Source: Lysinibacillus xylanilyticus
Lineage (GTDB): Bacteria > Bacillota > Bacilli > Bacillales_A > Planococcaceae
Assembly (NCBI RefSeq): GCF_001708185.1
Contig: NZ_MDDN01000001.1
Coordinates: 496,001-560,000 of the forward strand
Direction: 5' to 3'
DNA length: 64,000 nt
In this document: piece after piece, positions 44,621 through 53,630 of the stretch
How positions within the stretch are numbered: the first letter of the stretch is position 1
Layout: each line of letters opens with the position of its first letter
Notes under the pieces: model-generated
Database searches by the model: none
Seen by the model: the letters and a program-made list of their open reading frames with translations, nothing else
Told to the model about the DNA's origin: nothing
Made by a program: the position numbers and the translations under genes

Positions 44621-46915
44621 TTAATTATCATATTGATGAATGAGCACTTGACGAGGTTTACTCCCCTCTGAAGGCCCGACAATACCGCGTTGTTCCATTT
44701 GATCAACAATACGCGCAGCTCTTGAATAGCCGATACGGAAGCGTCGCTGCAACATGGAAACAGAAGCTGTCTGCATACTTACCACTAATTGCACAGCTTC
44801 ATCAAATAACTCATCCGTTTCCTCTAAAATGGTTTCTTCTTCGGTCGGTATCATCTCTTCCTGATACTGCGCCTTTTGCTGTTCTATAACAAAATTAACG
44901 ACCGATTCAACTTCTTGATCTGATAAAAAGGCACCTTGCACCCTTTTTGGTTTAGATGCACCCGCAGGTAAAAACAGCATATCTCCTCGACCGAGTAAAC
45001 GCTCTGCTCCCCCCATATCTAATATCGTTCTTGAATCAATTGCTGAAGATACCGCAAAGGCAATGCGCGAAGGTATATTTGCTTTAATAACACCTGTCAA
45101 GACATCTACACTTGGTCGTTGAGTTGCAATTATTAAATGGATCCCTGCAGCACGTGCCATTTGTGCTAAACGTGTAATAGAATCCTCTACATCACTTGAT
45201 GCAACCATCATTAAGTCCGCTAACTCATCTACAATTACCACAATATAAGGTAATTTCGGATGTTTTTCATCAGTTTGCTCATTTACCTTTTGTACATGGC
45301 CATTATAGCCCTCAATATTACGTGTACCTGTATGAGAAAATAAATCGTAGCGGCGTTCCATTTCTGACACTACTTTCTTTAGTGCTTGAGACGCTTTGCG
45401 TGCATCTGTAACTACTGGTGCCAGTAGATGCGGAATTCCGTTATAGACATTTAATTCCACCATCTTTGGGTCAATCATCATGAGTTTTACTTCATGAGGT
45501 TTCGTACGCATTAGTATGGACACGATAATACCATTTATACAGACACTTTTCCCACTGCCGGTTGAACCTGCAACAAGTAAATGCGGCATTTTATTAAGCT
45601 CAGCAAGTACAGCTTGCCCTGTAATATCACGACCAAATGCAACTTGCAATAACGCTTCCGGCTTTGCTCCATCTTTAGATTCTAACACTTCACGCAGTGT
45701 GACAATGGCTACCTCACTATTCGGTACTTCAATGCCGATTGCAGACTTTCCAGGAATAGGTGCCTCCATACGAATATCCTTCGCGGCAAGTGCTAAGGCA
45801 AGATCATCCTGTAAGTTTACAATTTTACTTACTTTCACGCCCACGTCTGGTAGTATTTCATATTTCGTTACAGCTGGACCTAAATGAACTTGCGTTACTT
45901 TGGCCTTTACACCAAAGCTTTGCAAAGTTTGCTCAAGTTTTTTTGCATTTGCTTGAATAACAGAATATTCACCACTTTGGTCATGTTGTGGTGGTAATTG
46001 TAATAAACTATACGAAGGAAGTTGATAATCTGCATTTTCTACAGCATCTGCCCCTTGAATATGGACATCATCAACTATCTCTCCATGTTCAACATCTTCA
46101 TTTTCAGCAGTTGCAAATACTTCTCGTTCATGGGATACATTTTGAGTAAAAGCAGAAATAATTGGTTCATGAGAAACCTCTTCCTCTTCTTCCTCATGTA
46201 TCTCAGGTGTCTGATTGACAGCAGCAATTTCATCCTTGCTTTCTACTTTCGAACGACGATTTTTAGGTTTCTTTGGCACATTTTTTTTCTTTTCACGATG
46301 TTTCTTTTGCCATTTGCCAAAAAGATCGGGCATTTTGTCCGCTAAATATGGAACAAGCGCCTTTCCTGTTACTAAAATTAACCCAATAAAGAAAATAACC
46401 CACGCAACGACCTTCGCTCCTGTTGCCTCAAATAATACATGTAGCGCACTAAATAACAGTGCTCCAATCATACCTCCACCAAGTGCATCACTTCGATGAA
46501 TGACACCCTCTGTATTAATTAAAATTCGCCAAGACTCTCGCAAAACAGAATCCGATAATAAACCACCCGATTTCGATAATTGTTCAAAAAGAATACCATG
46601 ACTAAAAATGGTTAAACTCATAACGATTAGGAACATACCTACTATTAGACGATCTTTCATGCTTACTTTTTTTTGACCAATCATAAGCAACAATGCAACA
46701 AATATAAGCATAAATGGCACAGCAAAATGTATATTTCCAAAAAGAAACATTGCTATTGTTTGCAGGACACGTCCAATCATGCCATATTCAAAAATCATAA
46801 TAACCGCTATCGCAATTAAGATGAGTCCTAAAATTTCATACATAAGCGGGTGCATTTCTTTTTTTTCTGTTGTTGCTTTTCCTTTAGTGATTTTTCGCTT
46901 TTTACTAGTCGCCAT
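44621..46915 (-). CDS. spoIIIE: DNA translocase FtsK/SpoIIIE
   Basis: A 764-residue septal DNA pump. Four or more N-terminal membrane segments (to about residue 170) are followed by a basic/acidic linker ([12 protein letters not shown]) and the motor: beta domain from about 330, Walker [16 protein letters not shown] near 448, Walker [16 protein letters not shown] near 555, and a C-terminal gamma winged helix ([23 protein letters not shown]) that reads oriented sequences. The position between rnjB and ymfC is that of B. subtilis spoIIIE, which moves the chromosome into the forespore; tepA, which lies before it in B. subtilis, is absent here. Confidence 0.95.
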   Translation of the reverse strand: MATSKKRKITKGKATTEKKEMHPLMYEILGLILIAIAVIMIFEYGMIGRVLQTIAMFLFGNIHFAVPFMLIFVALLLMIGQKKVSMKDRLIVGMFLIVMSLTIFSHGILFEQLSKSGGLLSDSVLRESWRILINTEGVIHRSDALGGGMIGALLFSALHVLFEATGAKVVAWVIFFIGLILVTGKALVPYLADKMPDLFGKWQKKHREKKKNVPKKPKNRRSKVESKDEIAAVNQTPEIHEEEEEEVSHEPIISAFTQNVSHEREVFATAENEDVEHGEIVDDVHIQGADAVENADYQLPSYSLLQLPPQHDQSGEYSVIQANAKKLEQTLQSFGVKAKVTQVHLGPAVTKYEILPDVGVKVSKIVNLQDDLALALAAKDIRMEAPIPGKSAIGIEVPNSEVAIVTLREVLESKDGAKPEALLQVAFGRDITGQAVLAELNKMPHLLVAGSTGSGKSVCINGIIVSILMRTKPHEVKLMMIDPKMVELNVYNGIPHLLAPVVTDARKASQALKKVVSEMERRYDLFSHTGTRNIEGYNGHVQKVNEQTDEKHPKLPYIVVIVDELADLMMVASSDVEDSITRLAQMARAAGIHLIIATQRPSVDVLTGVIKANIPSRIAFAVSSAIDSRTILDMGGAERLLGRGDMLFLPAGASKPKRVQGAFLSDQEVESVVNFVIEQQKAQYQEEMIPTEEETILEETDELFDEAVQLVVSMQTASVSMLQRRFRIGYSRAARIVDQMEQRGIVGPSEGSKPRQVLIHQYDN

Positions 46916-47004
46916 CTATTCCACCTTCTTTTGCAGTCCATTCTATATATGTAGCGAATAATAACATGTAGAACTTGATTATTTCAAAAAAAAGGCTCAT
47001 TACC

Positions 47005-47090
47005 ATAAAGCGGGGTTTATTTCCGTTCAGGCTAGGTATTTTCCTGTTGTCGTCAGGGCAACAGATGTTTTCTGTGGCGACAAATACAAT
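47005..47090 (+). repeat. Diverged remnant of the palindromic element
   Basis: ATAAAGCGGGGTTTATTTCC followed by GTTCAGGCTAGG corresponds to the GAGGGGTTGATTTCC end of the family, and TTTTCTGTGGCGA to inner parts. The opposite end is not recognisable. Confidence 0.45.
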
Positions 47091-47112
47091 CCCAAACTTT
47101 TAGTAACGGGCC

Positions 47113-47160
47113 AAAAAAAGGATTTTCCACCGTTCACATTCGGCTAGAAAATCCTTTTTC
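47113..47160 (-). terminator. rnjB terminator
   Basis: AAAAAGGATTTTC and GAAAATCCTTTTT pair as a 13-bp stem around a 19-base loop, with TTTTTTTGG following on the minus strand. Confidence 0.85.
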
Positions 47161-47198
47161 ATTCATTTCTTACTCAAAGCTTCAACGATGAGTTATTT

Positions 47199-48866
47199 TT
47201 AATATTCCATAATGATTGGGATAATCATTGGGCGGCGCTTTGTTTTTTGGAATAAATACGTATTCAGTGTATCTCGAATTTCTTGTTTTATGTTTGTCCA
47301 TTCAAACGTATCTTTACCCACGTATTTTTCAATAACATTTTTAGCAATATCAGAAGCTTCCACCATTAATTCCTCTGATTCGCGTACATATACGAAACCA
47401 CGCGATAAAATTTCTGGACCAGATGCAATTTTCTTTTGAGCACGATTTAATGTTACTACAACAATGAAAATACCATCTTGTGATAATAACTTACGATCAC
47501 GTAGTACAATGTTGCCTACATCGCCAACACCAATACCGTCTATCAAAATATTACCAGCTTGTACACGACCACTCATTCGCATTTTACCATTTTTGTACTC
47601 TACAATATCACCTTTATCAGCGATAAAAATTTGTGATTTTTGCATTCCTAGCTGTTGAGCAAGCTTAGAGTGAGCAATTAGCATGCGGTATTCACCTTGC
47701 ACAGGGATAAAGTACTTTGGTTGCATTAAGTTAAGCATTAACTTTAAATCCTCTTGGCTACCATGACCTGACACATGTACATTTTTGCTAGATGTCAGAA
47801 TTTCAGCACCAGCTTTTGCGATGGAGTTCATCGTATTAGCCATCTGTACTTCCATACCTGGAGATGGTGTAAAAGTAATTAACACTGTATCATCTTTCTT
47901 AATTTTAATATCTCGGTGATGTTTACGGACAATTTTTTCTAATGCATCAAGTGGCTCCCCTTTATTACCTGTTGCAATAATAATAATCTCATCATCTTGA
48001 TACTTTTGCATTTCTGAGATAGGGATGATTGTATCTTCCTCTACCGTTAAGTAGCCTAGCTGTGCACCTAAATCCACAGCTTTCTCTAAAGGTTTTCCTA
48101 CAATGACTACTTTACGGAACGATTTTTGAGCTTGTGTAAATACTTGTTGAATACGAATAAAATTCGATGCATAAACAGCAACTAAAATACGACCTGGCGC
48201 TGAATGGAATGTTTTTGATAATTGCTCTTCAATCACAATCTCAGATGTCGTATAGCCTGGTCGTTCAGCTTCACACGACTCAGATAGCAGAATAAATACG
48301 CCCTCTTCCCCTAACTGTGCCATTTTTGCTAAATCAGGCTTAAATTTACCTGTCGCTGATTGATCGAATTTAAACTCACCTGTATGAACAATTGCTCCTT
48401 CAGATGTATGGAACACTACCCCTAACGAATCGGGAATACTATGTGTTGTATGGAAGAATGTCACATACGTTGAATTAAAATTCATACGACTACGGTTTGT
48501 AACCTCAAAGAATTTCACCTGATGTGGTGCAGGTAAATCCTTTAAATGTTCTTTTGCAAGTGCAATTGTTAATTTTGACCCGTACACTGGCGCTTTCAAT
48601 TTTTGTAACACGTAGGCAATCGAGCCAATTGCATCTTCATGACCATGCGTTAAGAAAATCCCTTTTACACGATCTTTATTTTCCTCTAAGTACGCAATAT
48701 CTGGAATGACGATATCAATGCCCAACATTTCGTCTTCAGGGAACATTAAGCCGCTATCGACTACAAATAGCTCTTCATCAATTTCTACTACGTACATTGC
48801 TTTCCCAATTTCGCCCACGCCACCAAGTGGGATGATGCGAATTAATTCATTTTTCTTTTTTGTCAA
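47199..48866 (-). CDS. rnjB: Ribonuclease J, J2-like
   Basis: A 555-residue metallo-beta-lactamase/beta-CASP ribonuclease. The MBL motif reads THGHEDAIGS near residue 72, where the fully active J1 type has HGHEDHIG: the second metal-site His is replaced by Ala, as RNase J2 also deviates here. Later motifs are intact (HTTHSIPDSLG, VHTGEFKFDQS, HVSGHGSQEDLKLML). The start is a TTG behind a perfect AGGAGG (MTKKKNELIRIIPLGG); a longer frame upstream has no ribosome site. Position after dapA is that of B. subtilis rnjB. Confidence 0.9.
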   Translation of the reverse strand: MTKKKNELIRIIPLGGVGEIGKAMYVVEIDEELFVVDSGLMFPEDEMLGIDIVIPDIAYLEENKDRVKGIFLTHGHEDAIGSIAYVLQKLKAPVYGSKLTIALAKEHLKDLPAPHQVKFFEVTNRSRMNFNSTYVTFFHTTHSIPDSLGVVFHTSEGAIVHTGEFKFDQSATGKFKPDLAKMAQLGEEGVFILLSESCEAERPGYTTSEIVIEEQLSKTFHSAPGRILVAVYASNFIRIQQVFTQAQKSFRKVVIVGKPLEKAVDLGAQLGYLTVEEDTIIPISEMQKYQDDEIIIIATGNKGEPLDALEKIVRKHHRDIKIKKDDTVLITFTPSPGMEVQMANTMNSIAKAGAEILTSSKNVHVSGHGSQEDLKLMLNLMQPKYFIPVQGEYRMLIAHSKLAQQLGMQKSQIFIADKGDIVEYKNGKMRMSGRVQAGNILIDGIGVGDVGNIVLRDRKLLSQDGIFIVVVTLNRAQKKIASGPEILSRGFVYVRESEELMVEASDIAKNVIEKYVGKDTFEWTNIKQEIRDTLNTYLFQKTKRRPMIIPIIMEY

Positions 48867-49134
48867 TTTATTTCCTCCTAAAAAATATCCCGAACAGCAA
48901 CCACTTAACATTCATTATACGATTTGCAAAGCTTTTGCACAAATTAAAAATACATGTTTTGTAATGGGAACAGAAAATAATTGCGAATTTATATTACCAT
49001 TAGGTGGAAACGAATGTAGGAATATAGTGTAGTGAAGGGTCTAAATTTTGTCTTTTAAATGCAAAGACTACTTAAAGTAAGCTGGATTTATCATCGCTAG
49101 GATGTCCATATGCTTTTGCCTAGATGGTACTAGC

Positions 49135-49248
49135 ACCTGAACAGTTTAATGTTACTTGAGCAGATCTCCCTTTCTACATGAGCGAATTTGGCACTACCTG
49201 GGCAGAGTTCCTTCCTACCCGAACAGATTTGAGCCGTTGTTTGAGCGA
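49135..49248 (+). repeat. 21-bp-period degenerate array, TACCTGAGCAG family
   Basis: Six variants of ACCTGAGCAG occur at 49135, 49154, 49176, 49196, 49217 and 49239 (spacing 19, 22, 20, 21, 22; mean 20.8). Each is followed by a T-rich stretch. Same motif family as 22602-22717, 26 kb away. The rest of the 48867-49352 gap holds the dapA terminators and nothing else I can name. Confidence 0.75.
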
Positions 49249-49277
49249 TTTTAACGTTCTATTCCTAAAAAGAAAAA

Positions 49278-49343
49278 AGACTTTAGACAAACCCAAATTT
49301 CAAGTTTGTCTAAAGTCTAAAGGGGCTAATATGAATTAGCCCC
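49278..49343 (-). terminator. dapA double terminator
   Basis: Two hairpins in series follow dapA: GGGGCTAAT/ATTAGCCCC (49322-49343) and AGACTTTAGACAAAC/GTTTGTCTAAAGTCT (49278-49318). The second runs into TTTTTTCTTTTT on the minus strand. Confidence 0.9.
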
Positions 49344-49352
49344 AATTACAAT

Positions 49353-50270
49353 TTAGCTAAAGCTACTTATTTTTCTAAAACTTCTTGCCTTTTCTTGATA
49401 CGTATCCCAAATTTGGTCAAAGATTACTTTTTCTTCATCCGTCATTTCCATCATGGGCAGACGAACATTGATTGTATCAAAGCCTAATTTGGTCATCGCA
49501 TATTTTACAGGCGAAGGGTTTGGTTGTGCGAACAGCGCACGTACAAGTGGTAGTAATGCTCGGTGAATTTTGGCTGCTAGCTCGTGATTACCTTCTTCAA
49601 ACGCTTTAATCATTAATTGCATATCATTTCCAACGACATGGGCAGCCACTGAAATAATGCCCGCTCCGCCTATTGCTAGTAGTGGAAGTGTTAAACCATC
49701 ATCCCCACTATACACTAAGAAATTATCTTCTGAATCAACATTTTCAATAATATCGCCCATTTGAACTAAATTGCCGCTCGCTTCTTTTATCCAAGCAATA
49801 TTATGAATTTTACTTAAAGCAACGGATGTTTCATAGTCAACATTAACGCCTGTGCGTCCTGGCACATTATACAGCATGACAGGTAAACTTGTTTCCTTAG
49901 CAATTGTTTCAAAGTGTGCAAAAATACCACGTTGATTTGGCTTATTATAATATGGTGCTACAAGCATAATACCATCTGCACCATTTTCTTCAGCCTTGTG
50001 CGTCATTGCAATAGAGTAAGCAGTTTCGTTATCCCCTGTACCTGCAATAACGGGTACACGACCTGCTACTTTCTCTACTGTAAAGCGAACAACTTCAATT
50101 TTTTCTTCTGTGGACATAGTTGGATTCTCAGAGGTTGTGCCACATGCAACAATACAATCTGTACCATTATCAATCAAATGATTAATAATACGTTCTAGTT
50201 CTGGATAATTAATCGTGCCATCTTCTTTGAACGGCGTAATCATTGCCGTACCAATTCGACCTAAATTCAT
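49353..50270 (-). CDS. dapA: 4-hydroxy-tetrahydrodipicolinate synthase
   Basis: A 305-residue DapA. The Schiff-base lysine is in IAWIKEASGN near residue 163, the catalytic tyrosine in LPVMLYNVPGRTGVN near 133, and CGTTSENPTMS near 44 is the pyruvate-binding loop. It condenses pyruvate with aspartate semialdehyde for lysine, diaminopimelate and dipicolinate. ATG at 50270 follows GAGGGGTG; a longer frame lacks a ribosome site. It directly follows asd; the aspartokinase gene dapG found between them in B. subtilis is absent. Confidence 0.96.
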   Translation of the reverse strand: MNLGRIGTAMITPFKEDGTINYPELERIINHLIDNGTDCIVACGTTSENPTMSTEEKIEVVRFTVEKVAGRVPVIAGTGDNETAYSIAMTHKAEENGADGIMLVAPYYNKPNQRGIFAHFETIAKETSLPVMLYNVPGRTGVNVDYETSVALSKIHNIAWIKEASGNLVQMGDIIENVDSEDNFLVYSGDDGLTLPLLAIGGAGIISVAAHVVGNDMQLMIKAFEEGNHELAAKIHRALLPLVRALFAQPNPSPVKYAMTKLGFDTINVRLPMMEMTDEEKVIFDQIWDTYQEKARSFRKISSFS

Positions 50271-50283
50271 CCTTACACCCCTC

Positions 50284-51321
50284 TTATAGTAAGTTATCCT
50301 CAAGCAATGCTTCTGCAATTTGGATTGAGTTCAATGCAGCGCCTTTCAATAGATTGTCGGAAACGATCCATAGGTGGAATCCTTTGTTGTTGTCTAAATC
50401 TTGACGGATACGTCCTACAAAAGTAGCATCTTCCCCTTCTGCATAGATAGGCATTGGGTAAGTTTGTGTTGCAATATCATCTTGTAATATCACACCTGGT
50501 GCACTGCGTAATACTTCAAAAATCTCTTGTACCGTTGCTTCTTTTTCTAACTCAATATAAACAGATTCAGAATGTCCTGAAACGACTGGCACACGAACGC
50601 AAGTTGCAGCTACTTTAAGTTCTGGTGCATGCAAGATTTTCTTCGTTTCATTAATCATCTTCATTTCTTCATATGTAAAGCCATTGTCTGTAAATTTATC
50701 AATTTGCGGAATGACATTACGAGCGATTGGATAATGACGTTTGTCACTACCAGAAGGCAAAATATTTGCTGCTACATCCTTACCTGCATCCCAGTTTTCA
50801 CTTTGTGCCTTTAATTCCTGTATAGCAGAAACACCTGCACCTGAAACTGCTTGGTATGTCGATACGATAATTTTTGTTAAGCCAAATGCATTACGAATAG
50901 GTTCAAGTGCTGCCATCATTTGAATGGTAGAGCAGTTTGGATTCGCAATAATTCCTTTATGCTTAGCAAGATCACCTCGATTTACTTCAGGTACAACTAG
51001 TGGCACCTCTGGATCCATGCGGAAATGGCTCGTATTATCGATCACTACTGCACCGCGTTTTGCCGCTTCTGGTGCAAGCACAGCTGAGACCGAACCACCA
51101 GCTGAGAATAAAGCGACATTCACGCCCTCAAAAGCTTCAGGTGTCGCTTCTTCTATTGTATAGGTCTTACCATTAAACTCGATCGGTTTTCCTGCTGAAC
51201 GAGCAGAAGCTAAAAACTTAATATCTCCGATTGGAAAATTACGTTTAATTAGTTGCTCCATCATTTTTGTTCCTACTGCTCCTGTTGCCCCAACTACTGC
51301 AACTGTTAACTGCTTTGTCAT
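50284..51321 (-). CDS. asd: Aspartate-semialdehyde dehydrogenase
   Basis: A 345-residue Asd. The NADP site is [17 protein letters not shown] at residue 8, the catalytic cysteine is in [15 protein letters not shown] near 128 and the histidine in [12 protein letters not shown] near 247. It reduces aspartyl phosphate to the semialdehyde, feeding DapA. About 80 bp separate it from dpaB, and 13 bp from dapA. Confidence 0.97.
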   Translation of the reverse strand: MTKQLTVAVVGATGAVGTKMMEQLIKRNFPIGDIKFLASARSAGKPIEFNGKTYTIEEATPEAFEGVNVALFSAGGSVSAVLAPEAAKRGAVVIDNTSHFRMDPEVPLVVPEVNRGDLAKHKGIIANPNCSTIQMMAALEPIRNAFGLTKIIVSTYQAVSGAGVSAIQELKAQSENWDAGKDVAANILPSGSDKRHYPIARNVIPQIDKFTDNGFTYEEMKMINETKKILHAPELKVAATCVRVPVVSGHSESVYIELEKEATVQEIFEVLRSAPGVILQDDIATQTYPMPIYAEGEDATFVGRIRQDLDNNKGFHLWIVSDNLLKGAALNSIQIAEALLEDNLL

Positions 51322-51403
51322 CTATCATCTCTCCTTGAGTACAAGTTACATAATGTGTGCTATTGTATCATAAAAATACTGAAAATTGTGTGTAATTCAT
51401 GAA

Positions 51404-51994
51404 TTATTTTAAATATTGTATCAACAGGGGTTGTAATTGCTTTTTCTCAGTAATCGCTTCGTGAACAGTGCCAACCATTTGTTCAAAATCAGCAATCAAA
51501 GAATTGGGTTTTGAATGTGGTGAGTCCTGCCCAAATGGAATAAAGTAAATGTTTTTGGTATTTAGCAGTTTCATAATATTCAAGCCATTTAAGCCAAGAG
51601 CATCATTTGTTGAAATACCTAGAATAACAGGCGAACCATTACGCAACGTTGCCTTAGCAGCCATTAACACCGGGCTATCTGTTGCTGCATTAGCAAATTT
51701 ACTAATACTATTACCTGTCATTGGTGCTATAACCATCGCATCAAGTGGATTAGATGGTCCGAATGGTTCTGCCTCTTTAATAGAAGAAATAACCTTTTCA
51801 CCAGTCAATTCTTCTATTTTTGCGATCCACTCTTCCCCAGTACCAAAACGCGTCGCTGCATGTAAAACGGAGTGCGTAATGATTGGGATAACTGTTGCCC
51901 CTACATCTATAAAGTTTTGAATTTTAGGTACTACATCCTCATACGTACAGTGCGAGGCTGTAATACCTAAACCAATTCGTTTCCCCGTTAACAA
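51404..51994 (-). CDS. dpaB: Dipicolinate synthase subunit B
   Basis: A 196-residue flavoprotein of the flavodoxin/Coq3-like (UbiX-type) fold. GKRIGLGITASHCTYEDV at the N-terminus, AMVIAPMTGNSISKFANA near 90 and GISTNDALGLNGLNIMKLL near 135 match SpoVFB. It makes dipicolinate with DpaA in the mother cell. The start is a TTG behind AGAGGAGG, seven bases inside the dpaA end. A longer frame upstream has no ribosome site. Confidence 0.94.
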   Translation of the reverse strand: MLTGKRIGLGITASHCTYEDVVPKIQNFIDVGATVIPIITHSVLHAATRFGTGEEWIAKIEELTGEKVISSIKEAEPFGPSNPLDAMVIAPMTGNSISKFANAATDSPVLMAAKATLRNGSPVILGISTNDALGLNGLNIMKLLNTKNIYFIPFGQDSPHSKPNSLIADFEQMVGTVHEAITEKKQLQPLLIQYLK

Positions 51995-52767
51995 TTTTCT
52001 TCCTCCTCTATTGCCTTGCACAGTATTGTAGCCGCATCATGTGCAAAGTATTTCCCGGGTAATGACGGCAATAGCACGTACGTTTGTAGTTGATCAGCGT
52101 CTATATCTAAACATCCAGGCTCCGAAGCCAAATCATATAACACAGTCGGGACATGCTCTTGGAATGATTCAGTAATCCACTTAGCTGGAATTGTATTTAT
52201 AAAAATCCCATCACTAATTGACCACTTGCGATCATCTAAATTCGTAGCTCTATAACCATATGCTTTCGCTTCACTCACTTGTACAACCGAACGCGCTACA
52301 ATATGGACATTAGCGCCCATCTTGACGAGTAAAGATGCGAGCATTTTGGCGGTGCGCCCAAACCCTGCGATAGTAAAGTTTTGTCCGTAAATACATTTCT
52401 GCTCGAGACCGTAAAACGTGGCGATAAATCCCTCCGCTGTTAATCTTGCATTTTGCCAAATAAAAGATTCTTGCTGCAAATAGCAATTTGTTTCATTTTT
52501 CTCAAGTAAATGCTTCCAATGCATCGTCAAACGCCCTGTATAAAATTTAACTTGTGATATGCCATATAGTTGCTCTACTTCAATTTTTAGTGGAAGAATA
52601 GGCAGAATAATTCTATTCGGTTGGAATTCTAATACAAGCTTATTTAACTCCTCATTCCAAACTGACGTTCTTTTATAAAATACTGTTCTCGATGGGCTTC
52701 TTAGCATTGTAGCTAATTCCTTTAATCTTAGATCTTCACCGATAACTAGCCATTTTTCGTTTTTCAA
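51988..52767 (-). CDS. dpaA: Dipicolinate synthase subunit A (divergent)
   Basis: A 259-residue protein, about 40 shorter than B. subtilis SpoVFA. The Rossmann motif FTIAGFGRTAKMLASLLVKMGANVHIVAR near residue 130 and IFINTIPAKWI near 190 and DLASEPGCLDID near 215 identify it. The N-terminal third differs strongly from B. subtilis. With DpaB it converts dihydrodipicolinate-pathway intermediate to dipicolinate for spore heat resistance. It starts nine bases after the ymxH stop. Confidence 0.88.
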   Translation of the reverse strand: MKNEKWLVIGEDLRLKELATMLRSPSRTVFYKRTSVWNEELNKLVLEFQPNRIILPILPLKIEVEQLYGISQVKFYTGRLTMHWKHLLEKNETNCYLQQESFIWQNARLTAEGFIATFYGLEQKCIYGQNFTIAGFGRTAKMLASLLVKMGANVHIVARSVVQVSEAKAYGYRATNLDDRKWSISDGIFINTIPAKWITESFQEHVPTVLYDLASEPGCLDIDADQLQTYVLLPSLPGKYFAHDAATILCKAIEEEENC

Positions 52768-52776
52768 AAACTCACC

Positions 52777-53040
52777 TCACTGTAAAAATTCTGACTGTAC
52801 CGTCGTTGTTTTGTTAAATAAAATCCGATCTTCACCAATTAGTATAATTTCATGCCAAGGGATCATTTCACTAACTTTCACTTTCTTTTTTTGGAATGGC
52901 AATTTATCTTTAACAATTTCAAAGCCATGTATCTTTCCTGTTTGCACATCTAGGAGACATTCCGTATGTGCCAGTATGCCAAAGTGTACGCCACCTTCAA
53001 CTTGAATTAACTCTTTATCTACCATCTCTGATAGTAACAT
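52777..53040 (-). CDS. ymxH: YlmC/YmxH-family PRC-barrel protein
   Basis: An 87-residue PRC-barrel protein (LLSEMVDKELIQVEGG, LLDVQTGKIHGFEIV, VSEMIPWHEIILIGEDRILF). The YlmC/YmxH family is sporulation-linked but of unknown biochemical role. ATG after AAGGAGGG. It stands before dpaA as in B. subtilis, but a decayed ABC gene now separates it from mlpA. Confidence 0.9.
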   Translation of the reverse strand: MLLSEMVDKELIQVEGGVHFGILAHTECLLDVQTGKIHGFEIVKDKLPFQKKKVKVSEMIPWHEIILIGEDRILFNKTTTVQSEFLQ

Positions 53041-53086
53041 GCCTCATCTCCCTCCTTGAACCATTACCTCAATATATGCCGAGTTT

Positions 53087-53481
53087 TTGCAATTCGTGAC
53101 CCCTACCCAAAGTACGAAATGGTGTCGGGATTTACTAAAAATAGAAAATGGCGAAATTTTGCTAATTGGTAAGGATGTTGTCGAACATGAATTATCGATA
53201 AAAAACGACATCGGTGTGGTTTTTGACGATTTTCATGTACCTGATACGCTCAATGTGACGCAACACGACAAAATTACGAGAAAGTATTTAAAACATGGGA
53301 TTCAGACTATTATTTTGAGTGATTAGCACAATTTAAAATTCCAGAGAGGAAAAAGGTAAAAGAATTATCTCGAGGGATGAGGATGAAGCTGTCCTTTGCA
53401 TTAGCACTGTCACTTTTAGATGAACTAACAAGTGGACCAGACCCGATTATGAAAGTGAAGATGGTACTGATTTATGAATAA
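53087..53481 (+). pseudogene. Decayed ABC transporter ATPase
   Basis: The plus strand carries pieces of a YtrB/YhcG-type ABC ATPase: LLKIENGEILLIGKDVV and IGVVFDDFHVPDTLNVTQ in one frame, then, after a shift near 53295, WDSDYYFE, an in-frame TGA, and KKVKELSRGMRMKLSFALAL with the signature LSRGM, followed by a deleted Walker B (LLDELTSGPDP). Walker A and the N-terminal 30 or so residues are missing. At least one frameshift, one stop and two deletions make it non-functional. It is the only gene-like feature on this strand. Confidence 0.85.
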
Positions 53482-53599
53482 GGCATATTTAAAGGAAGAA
53501 ATGAGGAAGTAAACATAATACCAGAACACGCTATTATAAGAAGCGTAATGGAGCCTTTGGAATATCCACAAGCAAAAAAATCTATAGTTTCCTTAACGA

Positions 53600-53630
53600 G
53601 AAAAGGTTGCCTAAATGGGCAACCTTTTTT
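53600..53630 (-). terminator. mlpA terminator
   Basis: AAAAGGTTGCC and GGGCAACCTTTT form a strong stem with a 4-5 base loop and T runs on both sides, at the mlpA stop. It serves both mlpA and the decayed gene. Confidence 0.88.

Noticed and set aside
49353..50318. Longer dapA start overlapping asd
   Set aside because: The extra residues lack a ribosome site; the ATG at 50270 has GAGGGG and gives the normal N-terminus.
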